Notes: generated by a model from the sequence alone, not told the origin. A stretch of DNA of 64,000 bases from Acidobacteriota bacterium (GCA_013289765.1 JABCZI010000001.1:62001-126000), one strand, 5' to 3'; shown: positions 17,310 to 25,755, counted from the stretch's first letter. Numbers and translations are program-made.

Positions 17310-18155
17310 ATGCCCCGCGGCCGCACGCCCCGTCAGCCAGCACGCACCGGCCGTCAAGACCGCGTGGCGCGTACACCTGTTCGTCAAGCACAAGCTAATC
17401 TCCGGCCCGCGACAGACGGGGAGCGGCGAAAGAAAGCTCTGTCGCCCGCGAAGGCCAAGCCCGCTAGAAACAAAAGCTACGATCCCCTGGCCCCCGAACG
17501 CATCGCCGAAATTCTGAAGCGTCTCGATCAGCTCTATCCTGATGTGAAGTGCGCGCTTACTCACACGAGTGCATGGGAACTACTGGTCGCAACGATTCTC
17601 TCGGCGCAATCGACCGATGTAAATGTGAATCGCGTCACGCCCGAACTGTTTCGCAAATATCCCACCGTCGAAGATTTCGCCGCGCTCAGCCCAGAGCAAC
17701 TTGAGCCGGACGTGCGGTCCACGGGATTTTTTCGCAACAAATCCAAATCCGTGGTGGGTGCGGCCAAGAAGGTGGTGGCCGATTTCGGGGGCCAGGTTCC
17801 GCGGAACATGAAGGATCTGCTCACGCTGCCGGGCGTGGCACGCAAAACTGCGAACGTTGTGCTGGGATCCTGGTTCAAGATAGCGGAAGGCGTGGTCGTC
17901 GATACTCATGTGCACCGCATCTCGCGGCGGCTCGAACTCACGACGAACAACGATCCGCAGAAAATTGAACAGGACTTGATGCGAGTTATCCCGCGCGAGA
18001 GATGGATTTTGTTCTCCCACCAGATCATTTGGCACGGACGCAAATTGTGCATCGCCCGTAAACCCAAGTGCGTCGATTGCCTGCTGGAAAATATCTGCCA
18101 TGCTGCCGATAAGACCTGGAGCACGGTGGAGATGCACAAGAACGCGAAAGCGTGA
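17310..18155 (+). CDS. nth: Endonuclease III
   Basis: 281 residues. DNA glycosylase/AP lyase of base excision repair that removes oxidised pyrimidines. The helix-hairpin-helix LLTLPGVARKTANVVLG holds the catalytic lysine, and VVDTHVHR holds the catalytic aspartate. The C-terminal cysteines fit the C-x6-C-x2-C-x5-C iron-sulfur loop (CIARKPKCVDCLLENIC). An Arg/Ala-rich N-terminal extension of about 55 residues is longer than usual and may be unstructured. The frameshifted Imm50-like gene follows within 10 bp. Confidence 0.95.
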   Translation: MPRGRTPRQPARTGRQDRVARTPVRQAQANLRPATDGERRKKALSPAKAKPARNKSYDPLAPERIAEILKRLDQLYPDVKCALTHTSAWELLVATILSAQSTDVNVNRVTPELFRKYPTVEDFAALSPEQLEPDVRSTGFFRNKSKSVVGAAKKVVADFGGQVPRNMKDLLTLPGVARKTANVVLGSWFKIAEGVVVDTHVHRISRRLELTTNNDPQKIEQDLMRVIPRERWILFSHQIIWHGRKLCIARKPKCVDCLLENICHAADKTWSTVEMHKNAKA

Positions 18156-18164
18156 GGTGAATTG

Positions 18165-18579
18165 GTGTCCATTCCTACGGGCCTAGAATCAAATTGCCGG
18201 AGCGCAGGAACTACACGACTGGTTCGGTTATTGGCCGGATTTTCATGATGCCGAAGTCGTCATATTTCGTCTCGATACTGCTGGTTCCTCCTTGCTTGCC
18301 CTTCACACTTGGCAGATGACCAATAAAATTGATGAGCAGGGATACTACGAATTAACAAAGCATGTCGTCGTCAAGTTTGGACTCGAGTCCATAAGAAGCG
18401 CCAGCGTTGTCGATCTCTGGCACAAAAGCATACTTCTAGACCTTGCAGTGGACAGAACCGAAAGCGGATTCCAACTGATTTTTTCGGCGGCTTATGGCGT
18501 TTCTGGAACTATTGAGGTTGAGAGGCTATCTCTTTCGGTTACGCCGGGAAAACCGTCTCCCCCCGTCTCCCTGTCATAA
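18165..18579 (+). pseudogene. Imm50-like protein gene with N-terminal frameshift
   Basis: The frame from 18187 to 18579 encodes about 130 residues starting QELHDWFGYWPDFHDAEV. This W-F-GYWP-FHDAEV pattern reminds me of the Imm50-type immunity family and of common acidobacterial unknown proteins. No usual start codon exists in that frame before 18292; a TAG stands at 18184. In the neighbouring frame a GTG at 18165 with AGGTG just upstream gives a short N terminus (MSIPTGL), which would join smoothly if one base near 18184 were removed. So this is probably a gene with a one-base insertion (pseudogene) or a sequence error. No toxin gene is next to it. Confidence 0.5.
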
Positions 18580-18822
18580 TGGCATGTATGGGAGCAAGAA
18601 GGTGCGACCTCGGCGAGCTTAGCTTGAATTGTAGACGCGAATTGTTTGCTATCTTGACGCGAGAGATTGCCCGCCAGCTTGCGAAGAAGCGCATCCCTGA
18701 AACAACCGTTCTTCGTGAGTTCGAGTCGTGGCGAACAAGCCGGGTTGAACCTTACCGCCGACGCGAGCGTTGATATACTCAACAGCGTTTCTCATCGAAG
18801 TTCACATCGAGGCCCCTGTTCC

Positions 18823-20808
18823 ATGCGCGCTTTCATTCTGTTTGCTATCGTCATACTCATGAGCACAGTTGTCGTCGAAACCACAGCCCAAACTCTTCCC
18901 GCGCCTCAGGCCGTCACCGATCCCAAGCAGATTGCGTCGAAGCCTAACGCGCAGGTCGAGCCGCGCGGCCTCACGATTGAGAAGCTCTACATGACTCGCC
19001 AAGTGGGACGGCCCACCTGGTCGCCAGACGGCAAAAGCATCGCGTTCATCTCAAACATGAGCGGACGAAATAACCTCTGGCTCGTCCCCGCAGAAGGCGG
19101 ATGGCCGGTGCAGCTCACAGTCAGCGACCAGCGCCAGACTTCGCCCGCGTGGTCACCCGACGGTAAATGGATCGCCTACCAATCGGATTACGATGGCGAC
19201 GAGCAGTGGGATATTTTTCTGGTTTCGCCCACCACTGGAAAAGTCGTCAACCTCACCAGCACGCGCGAGATTGCGGAGACGGATCCGACATGGTCACCGG
19301 ACGGTCGCTACCTTGCTTATACGGTGAAACCAAAAACGTCTGCAGCACATGAAATTGACGTCTACGACATGGTGATGCGCGAGGTGAAGCACGTCACCAC
19401 CGGCACGCCGCAGGATAAGGGCAACTCGAATCCCATCTGGTCGAAGGACGGCAAGTACATCGTCTATACGCAGGAGCAAGCCAAGGGGACGGATTCGAAT
19501 ATTTTTATCGCGGATGTCGCGACCGCGAAAAGCACGCCGCTCACACCGCATGAGGGCGAACAACGCTTCTCGGCAAACGACATATCGCCTGACGGCAAGC
19601 GCGTTCTGTTTACGTCGAACGCCGCGAATGGCTACGAAAATATTGGTCTGCTCGAGATCGCGACTGAAAAGATTGCATGGCTCACCCGCGACAAATGGGA
19701 AATCCGCGGCGGCGAGTTCTCGCCCGATGGAAAGCGCCTCACTTTCAACGCCAACGTCGACGGCAACGAAGATATTTATTTGCACGATCTCGCGACCGGC
19801 AAGTCTACGATGTTGCCCGTCCCGAAAGGCCTGAACGAGCCAGCGGGCGGGCATTCCGCGTTCACAAAAGATGGCTCGCGTCTCCTTTATTACCACAACG
19901 GTCCCACGGCTCCCGGCGATCTATGGGTGTATACGCTGGCGACCGGCAAGTCGCATCAAGTGACGCATTCGCTGGTTGCCGGCGTGCGCTCGGAAGACAT
20001 GGTCGAGCCTTACCTGGTGCACTATCCTAGCCGCGATGGGAGATGGACCATCTCCGCGTTTCTATACGTGCCCTTCAACATGGCGCGCAACGGCCAGAAC
20101 GCGGCCATCGTCTACATCCACGGCGGCCCGAGTGCGCAGACTATGAATTCGTTCAACCGCTTCGTGCAGTATGCGGCGAATCAGGGATACATGGTGCTGG
20201 CGCCCAACTATCGCGGTTCGACGGGATATGGAAAAGAATTTCAGCAGGCGAATCTATTCGACATGGGCGGCGGCGATTTGCAGGACGTGCTGGCAGGCGT
20301 GGACTGGATCAAGCAGACGGGCCATCTCGATCCCAAAAAAATCGCCGTCATGGGCGGAAGTTATGGCGGATATCTCAGCATGATGTCAGTGACGAAAGCT
20401 CCCGAAGTCTGGGCGGCGGGTGTCCCCATCGTGCCCTTCGTGAACTGGTTTACCGAGATTGAGAATGAGGATCCGGTGCTGCAGCAGTCCGATCTCGCGA
20501 CCATGGGCGATGTGGTGAAGAACAAAGCGTTGTACGAGGACCGCTCCCCGATCAACTTCATTGAACAGATCAAAGCGCCGCTGCTGCTGCTGGCTGGAGG
20601 ACACGATCCGCGCTGCCCGAAGTCGGAGACGCAGCAGGTGGTCGATGCCATCAAGAAGCGAGGCGGGACCATCGATTACAAGATTTATGAAAATGAAGGG
20701 CACGGGTTCGCGCGCGTGGAGAACCAGATCGACGCCTATAAACGCGTTGCTGACTTTTTGCTGGCGCACGTGCCGCCGGCGGATTGCAGTTGCTCGCTAA
20801 CGGAATAG
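18823..20808 (+). CDS. S9 family prolyl oligopeptidase-like peptidase, secreted
   Basis: 661 residues from ATG 18823, which starts a signal peptide (MRAFILFAIVILMSTVVVE). An N-terminal beta-propeller of TolB/DPP-IV-like repeats (PTWSPDGKSIAF, PAWSPDGKWIAY, PTWSPDGRYLAY) covers about residues 60-400. The C-terminal alpha/beta-hydrolase domain has nucleophile Ser in GGSYGGYLSMM, Asp in AGGHDPRCP and His in NEGHGF. It is an exported serine peptidase of the acylaminoacyl- or dipeptidyl-peptidase type. No partner genes. Confidence 0.92.
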   Translation: MRAFILFAIVILMSTVVVETTAQTLPAPQAVTDPKQIASKPNAQVEPRGLTIEKLYMTRQVGRPTWSPDGKSIAFISNMSGRNNLWLVPAEGGWPVQLTVSDQRQTSPAWSPDGKWIAYQSDYDGDEQWDIFLVSPTTGKVVNLTSTREIAETDPTWSPDGRYLAYTVKPKTSAAHEIDVYDMVMREVKHVTTGTPQDKGNSNPIWSKDGKYIVYTQEQAKGTDSNIFIADVATAKSTPLTPHEGEQRFSANDISPDGKRVLFTSNAANGYENIGLLEIATEKIAWLTRDKWEIRGGEFSPDGKRLTFNANVDGNEDIYLHDLATGKSTMLPVPKGLNEPAGGHSAFTKDGSRLLYYHNGPTAPGDLWVYTLATGKSHQVTHSLVAGVRSEDMVEPYLVHYPSRDGRWTISAFLYVPFNMARNGQNAAIVYIHGGPSAQTMNSFNRFVQYAANQGYMVLAPNYRGSTGYGKEFQQANLFDMGGGDLQDVLAGVDWIKQTGHLDPKKIAVMGGSYGGYLSMMSVTKAPEVWAAGVPIVPFVNWFTEIENEDPVLQQSDLATMGDVVKNKALYEDRSPINFIEQIKAPLLLLAGGHDPRCPKSETQQVVDAIKKRGGTIDYKIYENEGHGFARVENQIDAYKRVADFLLAHVPPADCSCSLTE

Positions 20809-20881
20809 TTTCTTCCCGACGAAACTTTGATCGCAGAGATCGCGAAGAACGGCCGCGGAGGTCGCGGAGGAAACCCTCGCA

Positions 20882-21700
20882 TCAGCAGTTGCGAGTATGC
20901 ACAATCGCCTCGACCAGCCCCGGGATGGTGAACTCTTTCGCTTTGATATCAACCCGCAACTTGAGCTCTTGCAGGGTTGACGACGTGACTGGGCCGATGG
21001 AGGCAAGTAGTATTCCGTCCAGTTTCTTCCCGCGTGAGCCGATCAGTGCCACGAAGTTTCGCACCGTCGAGGAACTGGTAAAGGTAATCACGTGCGGACG
21101 CCGGCGCGGATTCGCCAATGCGCTGCGCAAGCGGGTGCGGGACGATTGCGGAATGACGGTTTCGTAGGCTTCCACTACGTCCACGTCTGCGCCCGCTTTT
21201 CGGAGTTCCTTTGGAATCACGTCGCGAGCTACTTTGGCGCGCACCAGCAGCACTCGCTTATTTTTAACGCGCCTCTGCAAACTTCTTACCACTGATTCGG
21301 CTACGTATTCCCTAGGAACAACATCCACTTTCACACCGCGCTGCTCGATCGCTTTCTTAGTTGCCGGACCGATTGCCGCGATGCGCAGGTGTTTGAAATT
21401 TATATTATCGAGTCGCAGTTTCTTCAACCGCTCCCACATAGCCTCGACGCCATTCACGCTGGTGAGGATCAGCCAGTCGTAGTTGTCGAGATTCATCAGC
21501 GCCAAATCCAGAGGCTCGAAAGTGTGCGGCTTACGAATTTCGATGAACGGAATTTCAATCACGGTCGCGCCCAACTTGCGCAACTCAGTGGAGAGAGCGC
21601 CGGCCTGATGGCGCGCGCGGCCTACCAGCACACGAACGCCGGCAAGCGGCGGCGACGATCTTCCTGCGAGTTGTGCGCGACGACGGTTCTTGCTTTGCAC
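20882..21700 (-). CDS. hemD: Uroporphyrinogen-III synthase
   Basis: 272 residues. Closes and isomerises hydroxymethylbilane to uroporphyrinogen III. Two lobes are visible: VRVLVGRARHQAGALSTELRKLGA near the start and the HemD-type LTSVNGVEAMWERL; later FTSSSTVRNFVAL and ASIGPVTSSTLQEL. Starts with GTG at 21700 directly adjacent to the TGA of the upstream paiB-like gene, so translation is coupled. Third gene of the hemC-paiB-hemD block. Confidence 0.9.
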   Translation of the reverse strand: MQSKNRRRAQLAGRSSPPLAGVRVLVGRARHQAGALSTELRKLGATVIEIPFIEIRKPHTFEPLDLALMNLDNYDWLILTSVNGVEAMWERLKKLRLDNINFKHLRIAAIGPATKKAIEQRGVKVDVVPREYVAESVVRSLQRRVKNKRVLLVRAKVARDVIPKELRKAGADVDVVEAYETVIPQSSRTRLRSALANPRRRPHVITFTSSSTVRNFVALIGSRGKKLDGILLASIGPVTSSTLQELKLRVDIKAKEFTIPGLVEAIVHTRNC

Positions 21701-22321
21701 TCAGACCCCCAAGCCTTGCTCCCTCATCAATTTGGCGATTTCCGAAGCGGCGGAATCTTTGCTGGTTCCCAGAGCCGTAATCACGTTGGCCTGGTCTCGC
21801 TTGGTTCGATTTTGGCTGAGCTTGAATTTAGCCTCGATGCGCGTGGTAACAATTTCAAAGCCGACGATATGTTTCAGCATCCCCTCGCGAAACTTGTCGC
21901 TGAGGCTGATCCATTGGGCGAAGTAGTCAGGATCGAACGCATTGATGATTTCGCGCACCTCTTCCATCAACTGCTCGGGTTCGGAAAACAGGCGAGCACG
22001 GCCGTAGGCGTGGACAGTCGCGTAATTCCATGTGGGCACACTGTCGCGGCTTTCGTAGAGACGGGGTGAGATGTAAGCATGGGGACCGTGAAAGATGGTG
22101 AGTGACTCCTCTCCACGCTGCAGAAGTTCCCAGTGCGGATTCGCCTTGGCCATATGTCCGTGCAGAATTATTTGATCGCCCGCTTCCCGTGCCAGGATGG
22201 GGAGATGAGTGGCGAACGGACCTGCGTCGGACGCCGTAATCAGAATGGCAAATGGGTTTGCCTGGATAAAAGAGATGATCTCGGTATGGTCGCGGACGCG
22301 GTTAAATTCCGGGATGTACAT
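21701..22321 (-). CDS. PaiB-like FMN-binding split-barrel protein
   Basis: 206 residues. PaiB / FMN-binding negative transcriptional regulator family: MYIPEFNRVRDHTEIISFI at the start, then FAILITASDAGPFATHLPIL, GHMAKANPHW, FHGPHAYISPRLY and VPTWNYATVHAYG. Family members bind flavin, and some repress sporulation or protease genes. Here it sits between hemC (41 bp upstream) and hemD (touching). This suggests a role tied to tetrapyrrole synthesis or redox sensing, which is inference only. Confidence 0.88.
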   Translation of the reverse strand: MYIPEFNRVRDHTEIISFIQANPFAILITASDAGPFATHLPILAREAGDQIILHGHMAKANPHWELLQRGEESLTIFHGPHAYISPRLYESRDSVPTWNYATVHAYGRARLFSEPEQLMEEVREIINAFDPDYFAQWISLSDKFREGMLKHIVGFEIVTTRIEAKFKLSQNRTKRDQANVITALGTSKDSAASEIAKLMREQGLGV

Positions 22322-22362
22322 GCTGCGGGTCTCCTGCTTCAGCGAGGTGACGATTTAAGCGA

Positions 22363-23304
22363 TTACGGTTGCTGCGGGACGGCCAGGCCGCGGCCATAGA
22401 CGGCTTCCAGGATTTTATCGCCGCCCCGCTTGAGAAGAGTTTCGCCGACGGCATTGCCGAGCGCTTCAGGATCGATGAGATTGCCGTCGCGTGATTCGCG
22501 GAGGAGCGTTGAGCCGTCGGGATCAGCGACAACCGCGTCGAGATGCAGTTTGCCATTGCGGATTTCCGCAAATGCGCCGATGGGGACCTGGCAGCCTCCA
22601 CCGAGGCGGTTAAGCAGAGCGCGCTCGCAGGTGGTGGCGGCGCGGGCGGCGGGGTCGTTTAGAAATTCCAGGTGCTGTCTGGTGGCCGAGTCGCCTTCGC
22701 GTATTTCAATGCCGAGCGCACCTTGTCCAGCAGCCGGGCACATGATTTCGGCGGGGATGATTTGCTTCATCAGTTCTGTTTTGCCCAGCCGCGTCAGCCC
22801 GGCCGCGGCGAGAATGATTGCGTCGTATTCCCCTTGTTCGAGTTTGCGCAGACGCGTATCGACGTTGCCGCGCAGAGGATGAATGTCGAGATCGGGACGA
22901 ATCGCTGTCAGTTGCGCCTGGCGGCGCAGGCTGGATGTGCCCACGCGCGCGTGTTGCGGCAAGTCTTCGATTTTATAATAAAGCGGCGAGCAGAAGGCGT
23001 CGCGCGCGTCTTGCCTTTCCGTGATAGCGGCGATTTCAAATCCCGGAGGAAGTTCGGTGGGCAGGTCTTTCAACGAGTGGACGGCGAGATCGACGCGTCC
23101 AGCGGCGAGGGCCTCTTCGATCTCTTTGGTAAACATGCCCTTGGTGCCGACCTTGGCGAGGGCAACGTCCGTAATCTTGTCGCCGGTGGTGTGAATGATT
23201 TCAATTTCGACTTCGTGTCCGCGTGCACGCAAAAGCGCGGAGATGTGATTCGCCTGCCAGAGGGCGAGTTGCGAACCGCGAGAGCCGATGCGGAGTTTAG
23301 ACAT
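22363..23304 (-). CDS. hemC: Hydroxymethylbilane synthase (porphobilinogen deaminase)
   Basis: 313 residues. Polymerises four porphobilinogens to hydroxymethylbilane. Key sites: N-terminal [16 protein letters not shown], the conserved [11 protein letters not shown] with catalytic-site Asp, RRQAQL arginines, and the dipyrromethane-cofactor cysteine in GGGCQVPIG near 243. ATG 23304 has no Shine-Dalgarno sequence, and the 37 bases before it come straight out of an intrinsic terminator (23341-23364). Expression therefore seems to need read-through of the upstream leader, or an unusual start. A truncated divergent copy of its first 31 codons lies at 23687-23782. Confidence 0.95.
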   Translation of the reverse strand: MSKLRIGSRGSQLALWQANHISALLRARGHEVEIEIIHTTGDKITDVALAKVGTKGMFTKEIEEALAAGRVDLAVHSLKDLPTELPPGFEIAAITERQDARDAFCSPLYYKIEDLPQHARVGTSSLRRQAQLTAIRPDLDIHPLRGNVDTRLRKLEQGEYDAIILAAAGLTRLGKTELMKQIIPAEIMCPAAGQGALGIEIREGDSATRQHLEFLNDPAARAATTCERALLNRLGGGCQVPIGAFAEIRNGKLHLDAVVADPDGSTLLRESRDGNLIDPEALGNAVGETLLKRGGDKILEAVYGRGLAVPQQP

Positions 23305-23324
23305 GGTAGACGATCCGGGGAAGG

Positions 23325-23364
23325 ATACCGCACAAAAGCAAAAGGCGGCTGGTTGGGCCGCCTT
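23325..23364 (-). terminator. Intrinsic terminator immediately in front of hemC
   Basis: On the minus strand AAGGCGGC and GCCGCCTT form a perfect 8-bp stem with a 7-base loop (plus-strand 23342-23364), followed by TTTTGCTTTTGTG. It is oriented to stop transcription heading into hemC, whose ATG is only 37 bases further on. This placement is typical of leader attenuators. Confidence 0.75.
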
Positions 23365-23578
23365 GAAAAACTGATACTGAACCGCGCTTGAGAACCAATT
23401 TAAGAGTACCTTCTGACGAAGGGATCGTCAAGAACCATTCGCGGGTTAAGCAGGTTTTAACGTCCCATGGGTCGCGCAAGGCGGCGGAGAGTAAGGGATT
23501 GGAACCCCTCGCGGCTGCGAACAGCCGCGACCCACGGTTCTCAAGCGCGGCCCGGTACCCACACTGGTAGTACTCTCC
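23341..23578 (-). ncRNA. Candidate structured leader RNA (tRNA-like domain plus attenuator) of hemC
   Basis: The domain at 23486-23578 is closed by an 8-bp helix GGAGAGTA/TACTCTCC. Inside are an 8-bp helix CGCGGCTG/CAGCCGCG with a TTCG loop (plus-strand 23510-23529) and a T-arm-like AGGGG-TTCCAAT-CCCTT (23493-23509). This resembles a class II tRNA (long variable arm), but the D- and anticodon-arm regions do not fold well. Next to the domain, GCCGCCTT (plus-strand 23478-23485 reversed) repeats the 3' arm of the hemC terminator and could pair with its 5' arm. A 15-base segment of the domain (23536-23550) is also perfectly complementary to 23382-23396, just before the terminator. A degenerate tRNA gene is the main alternative. 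Confidence 0.5.
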
Positions 23579-23686
23579 GAAGCCCCACTTGAGCAAGGTC
23601 AGCATACTACGGTCACGAAAGCATATCTTTCGGATTCGTTTGGAGCGTAAACAATTCCGTTCCAATATGGGCAAAAGCATTAGTGT

Positions 23687-23782
23687 CTACTCGTGGGCAC
23701 GCGCGCACAGCAGCGCGGAGATGTGGTTGGCTTGCCAGAGTGCAAGCTGCGAGCCTCGGGAGTCGATGCGGAGCTTGGTTCG
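23687..23782 (-). pseudogene. Truncated remnant of a second, divergent hemC
   Basis: Minus-strand translation reads [20 protein letters not shown] and then [10 protein letters not shown] followed by TAG at 23687-23689. This matches residues 2-31 of the intact HemC downstream almost residue for residue. At the DNA level the two copies differ mainly at third codon positions, which indicates long separate evolution under selection before truncation, not a recent local duplication. The start codon is not preserved (CGA at the aligned position). Confidence 0.82.
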
Positions 23783-23808
23783 AATGGCGCAGTTCCTGCG
23801 GGATTGAT

Positions 23809-24018
23809 TCATATAAAGTCCGACTTCTGAAGGACCTCCGCGTTAACCTCGGTCAACTCACCGTCTGAGAATTCGTTTGTAGCCTTGCAGTGTGGGCACA
23901 CGACTTTGGTCACGCGACTGGCGACCGGAAGCTCGATGACTTCCCGGCGCGTGTCCGAACGACGAACCCCAGACATCTCACCACAGGATTTGCATTTCGC
24001 CGCCCAAACTCTTGGCAT
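23809..24018 (-). CDS. Small zinc-ribbon protein
   Basis: 69 residues from ATG 24018 (an earlier ATG lies at 24030). Two CxxC knuckles, CKSC near residue 9 and CPHC near 41, point to a zinc ribbon; the rest is basic and polar ([19 protein letters not shown]). Function unknown. It lies between hemA and hemC on the same strand, in the roughly 1.2-kb segment that interrupts the heme genes. Confidence 0.6.
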   Translation of the reverse strand: MPRVWAAKCKSCGEMSGVRRSDTRREVIELPVASRVTKVVCPHCKATNEFSDGELTEVNAEVLQKSDFI

Positions 24019-24061
24019 GATAAGTCCCATCCTCTAGCGCAACGTCACCTAGAAAGTTGCC

Positions 24062-24481
24062 TTATTCTCTCCCCATCCCCGCGCCGTCCTCCTTAACAAC
24101 GTCATCCCATAAGTGATGCCTTGAAATGTATCTTAAAACACGATCGTCAGATTCCCTTTGGAACAGTGTCATCAGATCGATAAATGAACTGTTTATGTGA
24201 ACCGCAGCATCGCCGGCGGTAAAGGCCTCAATGGCCGAACAGTGCGACAGTAGAGTGGCGGTCGCATCAAGCTCTGGGATGGAGTAGTGGGAAAGAGGAG
24301 AAACCCCCTTCGCTCCTCCGGCCAGCCACGCCTTTTGTGCTGCCGCAAGCGAATTACTCTGTTCGTAAGCAGAGTGACACTCCGACTTTGTGGGTTCCGG
24401 CTTTGTGCTGCTTGCCGGATTTTGCGCCGAGGCCATGTTTGACAGGACTATTGCCAGCAGAACTGACGTCGTGGTTTTCAC
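24062..24481 (-). CDS. Secreted protein of unknown function, coupled to hemA
   Basis: 139 residues from GTG 24481, with AAGGA eight bases upstream formed by the end of hemA; only five bases separate it from the hemA stop. Signal peptide MKTTTSVLLAIVLSNMASAQ, then a Ser/Pro-rich linker and a helical domain with two cysteines (SECHSAYEQ and LLSHCSAIEAF) that may be disulfide-bonded. No family recognised. The tight spacing says it is co-translated with hemA. Confidence 0.68.
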   Translation of the reverse strand: MKTTTSVLLAIVLSNMASAQNPASSTKPEPTKSECHSAYEQSNSLAAAQKAWLAGGAKGVSPLSHYSIPELDATATLLSHCSAIEAFTAGDAAVHINSSFIDLMTLFQRESDDRVLRYISRHHLWDDVVKEDGAGMGRE

Positions 24482-24486
24482 GCTCG

Positions 24487-25755
24487 TTATCCTTTTTCTT
24501 TGTCGTGCAGATTAAACAACCGCCGCACCACATCGATCACAGTGGTCGCCTCGGCCTCGCGGGCTGCGGTTTTCAGCGTGGTGATGGGAGTGTGCATGAC
24601 CTTGTTGATGATGCCGCGAGTCAGGGCTTCGACGGCCATTTCCTGGTCTGGAGTCAGCGGGCCCATGCGGCTGCGTACACGATCAATTTCTGCCTGGCGG
24701 ATGGTTTCGAGATGATCCTGCAGCGAGACAATGGTAGGCACCACGTCGAGCGTGTTCAGTCTGGCTTCGAAGCGCTCGACTTCTGTGGTGATTATTGCTT
24801 CCGCGAGTTCGGCCTCTTTGCGGCGGTCGGCAACGTGGCTGCTGACGGCCTGTTGCAGGTCGTCAATGTCGTAGGCGAAGATGCCGTCGAGCTTTGCCAT
24901 TTCCGGCGAGACGTCGCGAGGGACGGCAATGTCGATGAAGAACATCGGCTTGTTCTTGCGACGGCTGAGGAATTGCTCGCCGTGCTCGCGGCGGAAAATC
25001 GCCTGGGGCGAGCCGGTGGAGGTGATAACGATATCGGCCTTGTCGCAGTTCTCGTACAGATCGTCGAACTTAATCGCCTGACCCTTGAAGCGATGGGCCA
25101 GTCCGACGGCGCGGTCGTAGGTGCGATTAGACACAAAGATTGATTCGCAGCCGTGCGCGACCAGATGACGCGCTGCGAGTTCGCTCATCTTGCCCGCGCC
25201 GACGATAAAAACATTCTTGCCCTGCAAGGTACCGAAAATCTTCTTGGCGAGTTCAACGGCAACCGAGGCGATAGAAACTGAGGAAGATCCTACCGCGGTT
25301 TCGCTGCGTACACGCTTGGCAACAGCGAAGGCACGGGTAAAAAGTTGATCGAGTTGTCCGCGCACCGAGCCCACCGCGCGGGCTGTGGCGTAAGCCTCTT
25401 TTACCTGACCGAGAATTTGCGCTTCGCCAACCACCATTGAATCCAGACTCGAAGCCACACGGAAAAGGTGCCGGACAGCATCTTTCTCGCGGAATTCATA
25501 AAGATGCGCGTCGAGTTCGTCGGCCGTGAGATGAAAATGCGCATGCAGAAAGCCGCGCAGGTCGGCCGAGCCATTCGTGGTATGGGTAATCATTTCCACG
25601 CGATTGCAGGTGGAAATAATCATGCCCTCTTCCACGCCGGGATGGGCCGTGAGTTCGCGGCACGTGTCGGGCAGGCGCGACTCGGGAATCGCCAGGCGCT
25701 CACGCACTTCGAGCGGCGCGCTCTTGTGATTCACGCCAATGAGCTGATATCTCAT
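24487..25755 (-). CDS. hemA: Glutamyl-tRNA reductase
   Basis: 422 residues. First step of C5-type heme synthesis, reducing Glu-tRNA to glutamate-1-semialdehyde. The N-terminal GVNHKSAPLEVRERLA and catalytic-cysteine STCNRVEM are intact. The NADPH domain has VFIVGAGKMSELAARHLV and FVSNRTYDRA, and the dimerisation helix lies near the C terminus. ATG 25755 overlaps the ccsA/hemX stop as ATGA, so the long upstream frame to 25905 is not coding. The reductase shows the organism uses the glutamate pathway. Confidence 0.96.
   Translation of the reverse strand: MRYQLIGVNHKSAPLEVRERLAIPESRLPDTCRELTAHPGVEEGMIISTCNRVEMITHTTNGSADLRGFLHAHFHLTADELDAHLYEFREKDAVRHLFRVASSLDSMVVGEAQILGQVKEAYATARAVGSVRGQLDQLFTRAFAVAKRVRSETAVGSSSVSIASVAVELAKKIFGTLQGKNVFIVGAGKMSELAARHLVAHGCESIFVSNRTYDRAVGLAHRFKGQAIKFDDLYENCDKADIVITSTGSPQAIFRREHGEQFLSRRKNKPMFFIDIAVPRDVSPEMAKLDGIFAYDIDDLQQAVSSHVADRRKEAELAEAIITTEVERFEARLNTLDVVPTIVSLQDHLETIRQAEIDRVRSRMGPLTPDQEMAVEALTRGIINKVMHTPITTLKTAAREAEATTVIDVVRRLFNLHDKEKG

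Noticed and set aside
23536-23570. T-box-like string (TGGGTACCGGGCCGCG) in the hemC leader
   Set aside because: Resembles the T-box TGGNACCGCG only with an interruption, and it lies about 170 bases from the terminator instead of in the antiterminator next to it.
23486-23578. Selenocysteine tRNA, suggested by the 8-bp end helix
   Set aside because: No TCA anticodon is present anywhere in the domain and the D-arm does not form the required long stem.
23297-23680. 127-codon minus-strand frame through the hemC leader
   Set aside because: No ribosome site or family pattern; its sequence is explained by the structured RNA and the terminator.
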